In this document: positions 1-8,487 of the stretch, one piece after another
How positions within the stretch are numbered: the first letter of the stretch is position 1
How the letters are laid out: every line of letters begins with the position of its first letter
Assembly: GCA_964634325.1 (NCBI GenBank)
Contig: CAZWJF010000008.1
Location: 1-64,000 of the forward strand
Direction of reading: 5' to 3'
Length of the DNA: 64,000 nt
Source: JAJXWB01 sp964634325
GTDB lineage: Bacteria; Pseudomonadota; Alphaproteobacteria; Rhizobiales; Beijerinckiaceae
Translations under genes and position numbers: made by a program
The notes under the pieces: model-generated
What the model was told of the DNA's origin: nothing
Databases searched by the model: none
The model's input: only the letters and a program-made list of their open reading frames with translations

Positions 1-74
1 ACCACGCCGGAAAACGCGAAATCCTCGTCGGAAACGGCGTCGATCGAACCGCGTTGTGCGCTGAAGGCGATTGA
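1..74 (+). CDS. ftsK: DNA translocase FtsK, C-terminal end (partial)
   Basis: Only the last 23 codons are present, read in the frame starting at base 3 and ending with TGA at 72-74. The tail HAGKREILVG is the usual end of the gamma (KOPS-reading) winged-helix domain of FtsK, the septal DNA pump that clears chromosome termini and activates XerCD recombination. The call rests on this short motif and on the next genes being lolA and xthA, a common alphaproteobacterial order. Everything upstream lies outside the window. Confidence 0.7.
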   Translation, partial: HAGKREILVGNGVDRTALCAEGD

Positions 75-135
75 GGGCCGAACCCTCAATTCGCCACAAC
101 CGCGACTTAAGCCTCCGGCGAAAGAAGGATCGCAC

Positions 136-822
136 ATGTCGTTTTTTGGTTCGTCTCGCCTGGCTTTTTTTGCGTCTCTCGTCGGAATGTTCGCTATCGT
201 CGCGTCGGCGCAGGCGCAGCCTGTTCCCGGCTCGGCGGCAGGAACAAAAGCATCCGCCAAGCCGTCTGGGGCTGAGCGCATCTCTCCCGATGTGGCGATA
301 CAAAAGGCCAACGCGTACTTGAACGGCGCGACCACTCTGGTCGCAGATTTCGTTCAGGTCGGCGGCGATGGCAGGCGGTCCGAGGGCAAGCTCTATGTCC
401 AGCGGCCCGGTCGTTTGCGTTTCGAATATGCGCAGCCCGCTACGCTCGAGGTCGTTGCGGACGGAACTTCGGTTGCGATCCGGGACCGCAAGCTCGCGAC
501 GCAGGACATGTATTTCATCAATCAGACGCCGCTGAAATTCCTCCTGAAGGATCGTATCGATCTCAAGCGCGACGTGAAGATTCTCGGCGTCAGCGAGGAT
601 CGCGCCGGCGTTGTTATTTCAATTGAGGACAAGGCGACCTTCGGCGGAACGTCGCACATCAAGCTGATCTTCGATTCCAAAACCTTCGCCCTGAAACAAT
701 GGCATGTGACGGATCCCCAAGGTTACGAAACGCTCGTCTCGCTGTTCAATGTCGACCTGTCGCAGGCCCCCGATCCTTCGCTCTTTCGGATCAATAACGA
801 GCGCTTGCTCAATCCGAACTGA
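136..822 (+). CDS. lolA: Outer-membrane lipoprotein carrier protein LolA
   Basis: A 228-residue periplasmic chaperone that would take lipoproteins from the LolCDE transporter across the periplasm to the outer membrane. A signal peptide covers about residues 1-27 (hydrophobic core FFASLVGMFAIVA, then SAQA). The rest has the LolA-like pattern: a DFVQ-type first strand near residue 70, a GKLYVQRPGRLRFEY strand, and a repeated beta-sheet layout to the end. AAGGA lies about 8 bases before the ATG. It sits directly behind ftsK and ahead of xthA. LolB is not visible here, as is normal for this class. Confidence 0.9.
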   Translation: MSFFGSSRLAFFASLVGMFAIVASAQAQPVPGSAAGTKASAKPSGAERISPDVAIQKANAYLNGATTLVADFVQVGGDGRRSEGKLYVQRPGRLRFEYAQPATLEVVADGTSVAIRDRKLATQDMYFINQTPLKFLLKDRIDLKRDVKILGVSEDRAGVVISIEDKATFGGTSHIKLIFDSKTFALKQWHVTDPQGYETLVSLFNVDLSQAPDPSLFRINNERLLNPN

Positions 823-910
823 TTGCCGCGATCGTTGGCTTGCGAGGTGCGCTGTGGAGCGCGTCGCTCAATTGCTTGCGCGCGCGTGAGAAGCGTGGTC
901 CACCGAGAGG

Positions 911-1726
911 ATGGCGACGTACAATTGCTCCCTCGCGACATGGAACATCAATTCTGTCCGGCTTCGGATGCCGCTCGTTCTCAAGTACTTGCAGGGCTAT
1001 CAGCCTGACATCCTTTGCCTTCAGGAGACCAAGTGCCGCGACAGCGAATTCCCGTTCGCGCCGCTTCGGGACCTCGGCTATCGGCACATCGAGATTCACG
1101 GTCAAAAAGGGTATCATGGCGTCGCCATTGTCTCGCGATTGCCGCTGACCGAGGTCGAACGGCGCGATTTCTGCAACAAGGGGGACGCCCGGCATATCGC
1201 TGTGAACTTCAGCGTGGGCGATAGAAGGATCGAACTGCACAATTTCTATGTCCCGGCGGGCGGCGACGAGCCGGACCCGGCGATCAATCCGAAATTTGAA
1301 CACAAGCTGGCGTTTTTCGACGAATTGGCGAGCTGGTCCGCAGATACGCGAACGCACGAACGCGACACGATATTGGTCGGCGATATCAACGTCGCGCCGC
1401 TCGAAAACGACGTCTGGAATCACAGGGCGCTGCTGAAGGTCGTGAGCCATACGCCGGTCGAAGTCGACCGTTTCAATGCGGCGATGCGCTCTGGCGAGTG
1501 GGTCGACGCCGTTCGAAAGTTCACGCCGCCGGAGCAGCGACTTTACTCCTGGTGGAGCTACCGGTCTCCGAACTGGGAAGCGGCCGACAGAGGCCGGCGA
1601 TTAGATCACATTTGGGTCAGCCCCAGCCTCGGGGAGGCGGTTGTCGACGCCCAGATTCTCAAGGAGGCGCGGGGCTGGGAGCGGCCATCCGATCACGTGC
1701 CGATCAACATCCGGCTCGAATTTTGA
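911..1726 (+). CDS. xthA: Exodeoxyribonuclease III
   Basis: A 271-residue endonuclease/exonuclease/phosphatase-fold enzyme of base-excision repair. It would cut 5' to abasic sites and trim 3' blocked ends. Visible motifs are ATWNINSVR near residue 9, LQETK (metal-binding Glu39), HGQKGYHGVA, the GDxN-type GDINVAP, and the terminal SDHVPI with the catalytic His. Length is normal. A GAGAGG run touches the ATG with no spacer, so the exact start is slightly uncertain, but the conserved N-terminus begins within 10 residues of it. It is convergent with the next gene, leaving 28 bases and no obvious terminator. Confidence 0.95.
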   Translation: MATYNCSLATWNINSVRLRMPLVLKYLQGYQPDILCLQETKCRDSEFPFAPLRDLGYRHIEIHGQKGYHGVAIVSRLPLTEVERRDFCNKGDARHIAVNFSVGDRRIELHNFYVPAGGDEPDPAINPKFEHKLAFFDELASWSADTRTHERDTILVGDINVAPLENDVWNHRALLKVVSHTPVEVDRFNAAMRSGEWVDAVRKFTPPEQRLYSWWSYRSPNWEAADRGRRLDHIWVSPSLGEAVVDAQILKEARGWERPSDHVPINIRLEF

Positions 1727-1754
1727 TGAACTGCTCGAATGCCGGATAAATCAA

Positions 1755-2210
1755 TCAACTGGAAATTGCCGCCGTCAGCGGCGCGAGGTCTGCATTTGTC
1801 GCCTTGATCCTCTCCAGGAGCGCGCGTTCCAACGCTCGTGCGCTTTCAGGGTATTCCGCCAGCACACGATAAAACGTCGGCCGCGAAATGCGCAGGATCG
1901 TGGATGGCTCGCGTGCGACGATCGATCCCGTCGTCTCCACCTGCGTTATCATCGACAGTTCGCCGATCAGCGCCGGCGCGCGAACGATCTGGCGCGGCGC
2001 GCCGATTTGATCCGGGTTATCGAAGACAGCCACCGAACCTTTGACAAGCAACAGTCCTCCGTCGAGGCTCGCCGGCGCTCGCACCACTAGGTCGCCTGCG
2101 CGGAGCAGCTTCGTCTCGGCCGAGAAAGCGAGCAAACGAAGCGCGTCCTTTTCGAGCAATCGAAAGACGGGAATTTCTTTGAACAACAGAATGTCGTCTT
2201 CAAGCGCCAT
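1755..2210 (-). CDS. Cyclic nucleotide-binding-fold protein without DNA-binding domain
   Basis: About 151 residues forming one CAP-type beta-roll: LLFKEIPVFRLL at the start, a GGLLLVKGSV strand, the phosphate cassette IGELSMIT, and a C-terminal helix. No helix-turn-helix follows, so it is not a classical CRP regulator. In the cassette the Arg that normally holds the cyclic phosphate appears replaced (ETTGSIVA instead of a PRSATV-like stretch), so cAMP binding is doubtful. I start it at ATG 2210 (MALEDDI); an in-frame GTG at 2231 would add seven residues. It lies 43 bases behind the response-regulator gene and is probably cotranscribed with it. Confidence 0.75.
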   Translation of the reverse strand: MALEDDILLFKEIPVFRLLEKDALRLLAFSAETKLLRAGDLVVRAPASLDGGLLLVKGSVAVFDNPDQIGAPRQIVRAPALIGELSMITQVETTGSIVAREPSTILRISRPTFYRVLAEYPESARALERALLERIKATNADLAPLTAAISS

Positions 2211-2253
2211 GTCCGGGAACCCGCTGAGCACGTTGGGCGACAGTCGGACGCCC

Positions 2254-2940
2254 TCAAATCGCTAGTTTGTATCCCCCCGCGTCGGTGACAAGCAATTTTG
2301 CGCGGACCGGATCCTCCTCGATCTTCTGGCGGAGCCGATAGATGTGCGTTTCGAGCGTATGCGTCGTCACATTGGCGTTGTAGCCCCAGACGTCTCGCAG
2401 AAGCACCTCGCGAGTGACCGCATTGGGGGCCGCGCGATGCAAAAAGCGAAGTATAGCTGTCTCTTTCTCTGTTAATCTCAGCTTGCCGCCCCGCGGAGTG
2501 GCGAGGTGTTTCGAGCGAGGATGAAATATATAAGGCCCGATCGCGAAGGTCGCATCGTCGCTTTGCTCGAATTGTCTCAGTTGGACGCGGATTCGTGCAA
2601 GCAATACGCTGAACTTGAAAGGTTTATTGATGTAGTCGTTTGCGCCGGATTCCAGACCCAGCACCGTGTCGGCGTCGGATGTATGACCCGTCAACATGAT
2701 GATCGGGTTCGGAAAGCCCTCTCGGCGCAAGACCTTGACCGCTTCCCTGCCATCCATATCCGGCAAGCCCACGTCCAACAGCACAAGATCTGGCGTTTCG
2801 CTCCGCGCCAGCGCCACGGCCTCCACCGCGCCTCCCGCCTGAACGATGGTGAATTCCTCGTGGAGCGCCAATTGCTCGGCCAGCGAGCCTCGCAAGTCTT
2901 CGTCGTCATCGACGATCAAGATCTTGCGTACCTGCGCCAT
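2254..2940 (-). CDS. OmpR-family response regulator (orphan)
   Basis: A 228-residue two-domain regulator. The receiver has the acidic pair DDD at 11-13, phospho-acceptor Asp56 (LLDVGLPDMDG), Thr84 and Lys106 (NKPF). The C-terminal winged helix reads LTEKETAILRFL and ends in THTLETHIYRLRQKIEEDP with a DAGGYKL wing. No histidine kinase is adjacent, so it is an orphan. The sequence resembles the conserved alphaproteobacterial regulator often named CenR, an envelope regulator, but that name is from memory and not proven here. It is divergent from the L,D-transpeptidase and cotranscribed with the cyclic-nucleotide-fold gene. Confidence 0.88.
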   Translation of the reverse strand: MAQVRKILIVDDDEDLRGSLAEQLALHEEFTIVQAGGAVEAVALARSETPDLVLLDVGLPDMDGREAVKVLRREGFPNPIIMLTGHTSDADTVLGLESGANDYINKPFKFSVLLARIRVQLRQFEQSDDATFAIGPYIFHPRSKHLATPRGGKLRLTEKETAILRFLHRAAPNAVTREVLLRDVWGYNANVTTHTLETHIYRLRQKIEEDPVRAKLLVTDAGGYKLAI

Positions 2941-3003
2941 GCCTCATCCTCACGTTAGAATGAACTGTCGATTCATGCCTTCTGGCGAAGCTAGGCCCGT
3001 CCA

Positions 3004-3666
3004 ATGTGCGCGTCAAAACACGAAAATGTCAGGCGGAACAGGATTCGCACGATCCGCGTATTTCAGGTCCTGGCGGGCGATCGGTCCAGCCGGTCGGCTG
3101 GTTTTCTGACTGCAGGGCGCACGACGATACGATGCGCGCTCGGCGAAAATGGCGCCACGCGCCGCAAGCGCGAGGGAGATCGCGCCACGCCGATCGGCGC
3201 GGTCCGGATATTGGAATGGCGCATGCGGCCGGTCCAACCTGCCTACGCCCGGCATGGACTGAACTGGCGTTCGGTCAGGACGGACGAGGGATGGTGCGAC
3301 GATCCGGGGTCAGGCGCTTACAACCGTCAGGTTCGGCTGCCGTTTTTGGCGTCTCACGAGGTCATGTTTCGCCTGGACGGAAGATACGACGTTGTCGGCA
3401 TTCTGGATTATAATTATCCGAATATTCGACGCGGTCTGGGCAGCGCGATATTCTTCCATATCTGCGATGATCAATATGGCGCGACTGCGGGATGTATCGC
3501 CATACCTGCTCGCGAATTCAGAAAGTTGCTTCCGCGGCTTGCTCGGAAAGTGCGGATCGAAATTTCTACCGGGAGCCGAAGATCGCGGAACCCACGCGAA
3601 CTTCGGTTGAGCCCATCTGGATCGCTACCTCGAAATCGGAGGTCATTCCCATCGACAAGTTCTTAA
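3004..3666 (+). CDS. L,D-transpeptidase (YkuD fold)
   Basis: A 220-residue peptidoglycan-type transpeptidase of the COG3786-like branch. Marks are KREGDRATPIG near 55, EGWCDDPGSGAYNRQVRLP near 95-113, and the catalytic signature with His152 (FFHICDD) and Cys164 (TAGCIAIP). The catalytic domain ends near residue 188. Another 32 residues of basic, low-complexity sequence follow because the frame has no stop until 3666, which pushes the gene about 100 bases into the 3' end of the convergent yggS gene. No clear signal peptide is visible from this ATG, so the start may be imperfect. The divergent response regulator could control it. Confidence 0.75.
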   Translation: MCASKHENVRRNRIRTIRVFQVLAGDRSSRSAGFLTAGRTTIRCALGENGATRRKREGDRATPIGAVRILEWRMRPVQPAYARHGLNWRSVRTDEGWCDDPGSGAYNRQVRLPFLASHEVMFRLDGRYDVVGILDYNYPNIRRGLGSAIFFHICDDQYGATAGCIAIPAREFRKLLPRLARKVRIEISTGSRRSRNPRELRLSPSGSLPRNRRSFPSTSS

Positions 3667-4237
3667 TCCCGTTCCGATCGGCGATATCGCGAAGCAAAGC
3701 GAAGTACGGCGCCGCCAATTCATTGGCCGGCGGGATGCACATGAGGCCGTCGATCGCCAGGCCGAGTTCTTCGCGGCACATATGAATGAAGCCGTCGGCG
3801 TCGTGCGGAGAGATACCTGATTTTTGGGGCTCTTCGCCGATATTCACCTGCACGGACAATCGCGGGAGGCGGCTCAGATGCTTTATTTGCGCCGCCAGTT
3901 CATACGCGAGCTTTGGCCGATCGACAGACTGGATCTCGTCGAAAAGCCGTAGGGCGTCTTTGGCCTTGTTGGTTTGCAGCGGACCGATGAGCCGCAACCG
4001 AACGTCAGGGAAAGCGGCTCGCAATTCGGGCCATTTATCGGCGGTTTCCTGGACGCGATTTTCGCCGAAATCACGTATTCCAGCCGACAGCAAAGGCTTG
4101 ATCCGCACAGCGTCGATGGTCTTGGTGACGCATACCAACCGGATGTCGCTCGGGTCTCGTCCACAGTCGCGAGCGGCTCGCCGTATACGGTTTTGGACTT
4201 GATGCAGTCGTTCGAGATCGGAATTGTCGTCGGTCAT
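3566..4237 (-). CDS. YggS/PLPBP family pyridoxal-phosphate homeostasis protein
   Basis: A 223-residue alanine-racemase-fold protein that binds pyridoxal 5'-phosphate on one lysine and helps balance the cofactor pool; it is not thought to be a racemase. The PLP lysine sits in LVCVTKTID. Other family marks are DFGENRVQE, RLIGPLQTNK, VNIGEEPQKSG, LSMGMTSDFE, and the C-terminal GSAIFG. I chose ATG 4237 because the conserved N-terminal helix starts there; upstream residues overlap the leuS promoter side. Its 3' end overlaps the L,D-transpeptidase frame. Confidence 0.93.
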   Translation of the reverse strand: MTDDNSDLERLHQVQNRIRRAARDCGRDPSDIRLVCVTKTIDAVRIKPLLSAGIRDFGENRVQETADKWPELRAAFPDVRLRLIGPLQTNKAKDALRLFDEIQSVDRPKLAYELAAQIKHLSRLPRLSVQVNIGEEPQKSGISPHDADGFIHMCREELGLAIDGLMCIPPANELAAPYFALLRDIADRNGIKNLSMGMTSDFEVAIQMGSTEVRVGSAIFGSR

Positions 4238-4380
4238 ATTTGGCCCGTTCGTCCTGCGGTTTCTTACCAGTGCGGACGCCGCGCGCCCATGCCAAATTGC
4301 GGCGGATTGATCTGTTGACCCGCAACACGAAATCGGGCTCATTGCCGCCGACATCGCAACATGGGAATTTTGCCTCGAAC

Positions 4381-7011
4381 ATGCGCCCAGATCGGTACAA
4401 CGCCCGGGAATCCGAACCTCACTGGCAGCGTGTCTGGGACGAGCGCAAAGTCTTCGAATCCCGCAACGCCGACCCCCGTCCGAAGTATTACGTCCTTGAG
4501 ATGTTCCCCTATCCGTCTGGGCGGATTCACATGGGGCACGTCCGCAATTACGCGATGGGCGACGTCGTAGCGCGCTACATGCGCGCGCGCGGATACAATG
4601 TATTGCATCCCATGGGCTGGGACGCCTTCGGGATGCCGGCGGAGAACGCCGCGATGCAAAGCGGCGCGCATCCGGCCGCCTGGACCTATTCGAACATCGA
4701 CACGATGCGCCGTCAGCTTAAGTCGATGGGCTTGTCGCTCGACTGGTCCAGGGAGCTCGCGACCTGCGACCCGACCTACTACAAGCATCAACAGCGCATA
4801 TTCCTGGATTTCCTGCGCGCCGGTCTGGTCGACCGAAAGACCGCAAAGGTGAACTGGGATCCCGTCGATCAAACAGTTCTCGCGAATGAGCAGGTCATAG
4901 ACGGACGCGGCTGGCGCTCGGGCGCGCTCGTCGAGCAACGCGATCTCACGCAATGGTTTTTCAAGATCACGAGATATGCCGACGATCTGCTTCGCGGTCT
5001 CGATACGCTCGATCAATGGCCGGACAAGGTCCGGCTGATGCAACGCAACTGGATCGGACGCTCGGAAGGGTTGAAGATCCGCTTTGCGCTCGCAGCCGAC
5101 TCCCGTCTCGAGGAGAATTCGGAGATCGAGGTCTTCACGACGCGTCCCGACACGATATTCGGCGCGTCGTTTCTCGGCATCGCGGTTGATCATCCGATCA
5201 TTCGTAGGCTTGCGGACAGCAACGACCGTTTGCGCGAATTTTGCGACGAATGTCGGCGCATGGGCACGTCGGCCGCGGTGCTCGAGACTGCCGAGAAGCA
5301 GGGGTACGATACCGGCCTGCGCGCGGTTCATCCCTTCGACAAGAGCATTTTGCTACCTGTCTATGCGACGAATTTCGTTCTCATGGATTATGGCACCGGC
5401 GCGATCTTCGGCTGTCCCGCACATGACCAGCGCGATTTGGACTTCGCCAACAAATACGGGCTCTCCAAGACCCCGGTCGTTTGCCCGCCCGATGTCGACC
5501 CATCGACCTTCTCGGTGGGCGCCGTCGCCTACGACGGCGAGGGTGTCATTGTGAATTCTCGGTTCTTGGACGGCATGACGATCGAGGCCGCCAAAGAAAC
5601 GATAGCGCGCGAACTGGAGACGCGCGAACTGTTCGGCCGGCCCCAAGGTCAGCGGCAGGTCAACTTCAAGCTGCGCGATTGGGGAATATCGCGCCAGCGA
5701 TACTGGGGCTGTCCGATTCCGGTTATTCACTGTGAAGGTTGCGGCGTGGTCGCGGTCCCGGAGAAGGACCTGCCGGTCGTTTTGCCGCAGGATGTCGACT
5801 TCAAGACCCCGGGAAATCCGCTTGATCGCCACCCGACCTGGAAGCACGTGACGTGCCCGAATTGTGGCGCGGCAGCGCGTCGCGAAACCGATACGATGGA
5901 CACGTTTGTTGATTCGTCCTGGTATTTTCTACGCTTTACGGACCCATGGGACGAAGAAAAGCCAACTGATCTTGAAGTCGCTAGGAAATGGATGCCTGTC
6001 GATCAATATATCGGCGGGATAGAACATGCGATTTTGCATCTGTTGTACTCAAGATTTTTCACGCGCGGCCTTCGAGCGACCGGACACGTGGACGTCGACG
6101 AACCCTTCAAGGGGCTGTTTACTCAAGGAATGGTCGTTCACGAGACATATCGCGGCAAGGACGGCTCCTGGCTGTCTCCCTCCGAAATCCGGCTTGAATC
6201 GACGTCGGACAATCGACGCGCCTTCTCGCTTTCCGACGGGTCCGAGGTTGAGATCGGATCAATCGAGAAGATGTCGAAATCCAAGCGCAACACGATCGAT
6301 CCCGACGAAATTATCGGGACTTTCGGAGCCGACGCCGCTCGTTGGTTCATGCTGTCCGATTCGCCCCCCGAAGGCGACGTGATCTGGTCGGAGGAAGGCG
6401 TTCAGGGCGTTGCGCGGTTCATGCAACGCGTTTGGCGTCTCGTCGGCGAACTCAAATCCGTTGCGGAACGTGGCGGCGATGAAAAGCCTGATGCATTTTC
6501 CGGCGTTTCGCTGTCGATTCGCAAAGCGACCCATAATGCGCTCGCCAAGGTCGAGGATGATATTGTCCGTCTGCGATTCAATCGCTGCGTTGCGCACGCG
6601 AACGAACTCGTGAACCGCCTCGGGCAGGCGATCGGATCGATTGAAAGCCCCGTAATCGAAAACGACCTCGCCTTCGCTTGCCGTGAAGCCGCCGAGGGTC
6701 TGATTATCCTGATTTCGCCGATGATGCCGCACCTCGCGGAAACCTGCTGGGCTGACCTCGGGCGCTCAGGTATGGTTTCCCAGGCGCCATGGCCGGTTGC
6801 GGACCGCGCGCTGATCCGAGAGGACGAAATTGTCCTTCCGGTACAGGTGAACGGCAAGAAGCGCGCGGAGATAGTCGTGCCGAGAACCGCCGACGATGAT
6901 ACGATTCGCGCGGCGGCTTTGGCGTCGGATGCGGTTCAAAGAGCGATCGACGGAAAGGCCATAAAGCGGTTCGTCGTTGTGAAGGAGAGGATCGTCAATG
7001 TCGTCGTCTAG
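4381..7011 (+). CDS. leuS: Leucyl-tRNA synthetase
   Basis: An 876-residue class I aminoacyl-tRNA synthetase charging tRNA-Leu. The HIGH-equivalent motif is YPSGRIHMGHVRNY near residue 40, the CP1 editing domain carries TTRPDTIFGASF and the GCPAHDQRD region, and the KMSKS loop is EKMSKSKRN. The C-terminal anticodon-binding domain ends with KRFVVVKERIVNVVV. The start at ATG 4381 gives the usual N-terminus; in-frame sequence further upstream has no family character. It overlaps lptE by 14 bases, so leuS-lptE-holA is one operon. Confidence 0.97.
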   Translation: MRPDRYNARESEPHWQRVWDERKVFESRNADPRPKYYVLEMFPYPSGRIHMGHVRNYAMGDVVARYMRARGYNVLHPMGWDAFGMPAENAAMQSGAHPAAWTYSNIDTMRRQLKSMGLSLDWSRELATCDPTYYKHQQRIFLDFLRAGLVDRKTAKVNWDPVDQTVLANEQVIDGRGWRSGALVEQRDLTQWFFKITRYADDLLRGLDTLDQWPDKVRLMQRNWIGRSEGLKIRFALAADSRLEENSEIEVFTTRPDTIFGASFLGIAVDHPIIRRLADSNDRLREFCDECRRMGTSAAVLETAEKQGYDTGLRAVHPFDKSILLPVYATNFVLMDYGTGAIFGCPAHDQRDLDFANKYGLSKTPVVCPPDVDPSTFSVGAVAYDGEGVIVNSRFLDGMTIEAAKETIARELETRELFGRPQGQRQVNFKLRDWGISRQRYWGCPIPVIHCEGCGVVAVPEKDLPVVLPQDVDFKTPGNPLDRHPTWKHVTCPNCGAAARRETDTMDTFVDSSWYFLRFTDPWDEEKPTDLEVARKWMPVDQYIGGIEHAILHLLYSRFFTRGLRATGHVDVDEPFKGLFTQGMVVHETYRGKDGSWLSPSEIRLESTSDNRRAFSLSDGSEVEIGSIEKMSKSKRNTIDPDEIIGTFGADAARWFMLSDSPPEGDVIWSEEGVQGVARFMQRVWRLVGELKSVAERGGDEKPDAFSGVSLSIRKATHNALAKVEDDIVRLRFNRCVAHANELVNRLGQAIGSIESPVIENDLAFACREAAEGLIILISPMMPHLAETCWADLGRSGMVSQAPWPVADRALIREDEIVLPVQVNGKKRAEIVVPRTADDDTIRAAALASDAVQRAIDGKAIKRFVVVKERIVNVVV

Positions 7012-7513
7012 CCGGATGTCCGTGAAGACGATCCTTGTCGCCGCGCTCGCAGGATCCGTAGGCGGCTGCATCCAGCCGCTTTACAATTCGCTCGGACCGG
7101 GCGGTCTTGAAAGTGAACTGCAATCGATCAAGGTCGAACCGATTCCCGACCGCTTCGGCCATTATGTCGAGAAGGAGCTCCGCTTCGCTTTCAATGGCAC
7201 AGGCGCGGAGGTCGCGCCGAAGTATCGTCTGGTCGTGTCGCTGAAACAGAGGGTGCAGGCGCCGGTTATCGATACGGTGACGGCGCGCGCGACGGCCGCG
7301 ACGGTGGTCGGCGACGCCAGCTATGAACTTTTTGTCATCGGGAAGACCGAGCCGATCATCCAGGGGATAGCGTTCAGCGTCGCGAGCTACGATCGATTCA
7401 GTCAAAGGATTTCCAACGTCCGCGCAGCGCGCGACGCCGAAACTCGAGACGCCAAGACAATCGCTGAACAGATCAGAACTCAGATTGCGGCCCGCATGGC
7501 CGCGCGGAATTGA
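6998..7513 (+). CDS. lptE: LPS-assembly lipoprotein LptE
   Basis: 171 residues. A short hydrophobic leader ends in a lipobox (SVGGC), giving an outer-membrane lipoprotein. LptE plugs the LptD barrel and helps insert lipopolysaccharide in the outer leaflet. The body (PLYNSLG start, a beta-alpha-beta layout, a C-terminal basic helix EQIRTQIAARMAARN) matches alphaproteobacterial LptE, a weakly conserved family. Position between leuS and holA is diagnostic. It overlaps leuS by 14 bases and its stop shares a base with the holA ATG. Confidence 0.88.
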   Translation: MSSSSRMSVKTILVAALAGSVGGCIQPLYNSLGPGGLESELQSIKVEPIPDRFGHYVEKELRFAFNGTGAEVAPKYRLVVSLKQRVQAPVIDTVTARATAATVVGDASYELFVIGKTEPIIQGIAFSVASYDRFSQRISNVRAARDAETRDAKTIAEQIRTQIAARMAARN

Positions 7514-8487
7514 TGCTGAAAAGCGCATCGAAAGAATTTGAAAGTGCGCTCGCAGCTCGGAGCGTCACAGCCAAGGCCATCATTCTCGCCGGCGACAACG
7601 CTGAATTGAAGAACGATTTGTTTCGTTCGGTTCTCAGGGCGCATGACGTCGATCGTAATGACGTCTTCAGACTTGTTTCGCTGGATTCCGAAACGCTGGA
7701 CGCCGATACCGGACGCTTGGCGGATGAATTGGCCGCAATACCTATGTTCGGCGGCCTGAAGATCGTACGCGCGACGCCCTCTCCTCGTCAGTTTGGCGAC
7801 GTCTTGAGTTGTGCGATGAATGCGCCAGCCGGGGAATGGCTTCTCGTTATCGAGATCGTCGAGTTTGAATCGTCAATTGCGCTCCCCTCGGGATCGGACG
7901 ACACGAGGGTTCTGGTCGTCGATTGCGTCGCGGATCGCCCGGGCGACTTTCGTTCGTTGGTCGCTCGCGAATTCGATCGTGCGGGAATCCAGGTCGACGA
8001 TGGGGTCATCGAAACCTTGATCGAACTGCTGGGCGAGGATCGATCAGCCGCGCGTGGCGAGATCGAGAAGATCTCTCTCTATCTTCACGGCTCGCAGCAG
8101 CCTACGGAATCCATGATACGAGACGTTATAGCGGACGCTTCGGCGCTGGCGTCCGATCAATTGACCAACGCGATCTTGAGCGGCGAAACGGTCAAGACGG
8201 CAGCGCTGATCGATCGCCTCGAAATATCGGGCTCCGACGCGGTTCAAGCGCTAAGCGCTCTTCTTCAGCGTGTCCTGTGGGTGTTTCGCGCGCGAGCGAA
8301 GCAATGGAGTGTTCGAAACGACTCTCCCGATTCCCTATTGTCGATTGGCGATTGCCGTGCGCTTTCGCGCCATTTGCAGGCGAGCGTTCGGCAAGTCCGC
8401 GACGACGGCTCTACAGCCCCTCTCAATGCGGAGCACGCGTTGATCGTCTTGGGGAACGCGCTCTCGAAACGTCGGCGTCGAGCCTGA
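7513..8487 (+). CDS. holA: DNA polymerase III subunit delta
   Basis: A 324-residue clamp-loader delta subunit that opens the beta sliding clamp. The family is poorly conserved, but the three-part layout fits: an N-terminal RecA-like fold (AIILAGDNAELKNDLF), a middle DLTNAI-like stretch (SDQLTNAILSGE), and a helical C-terminal collar domain. The ATG at 7513 overlaps the lptE TGA by one base; a TTG three bases upstream is an alternative. The gene ends flush against the convergent parB with no spacer. Identification leans partly on the leuS-lptE-holA order. Confidence 0.87.
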   Translation: MLKSASKEFESALAARSVTAKAIILAGDNAELKNDLFRSVLRAHDVDRNDVFRLVSLDSETLDADTGRLADELAAIPMFGGLKIVRATPSPRQFGDVLSCAMNAPAGEWLLVIEIVEFESSIALPSGSDDTRVLVVDCVADRPGDFRSLVAREFDRAGIQVDDGVIETLIELLGEDRSAARGEIEKISLYLHGSQQPTESMIRDVIADASALASDQLTNAILSGETVKTAALIDRLEISGSDAVQALSALLQRVLWVFRARAKQWSVRNDSPDSLLSIGDCRALSRHLQASVRQVRDDGSTAPLNAEHALIVLGNALSKRRRRA

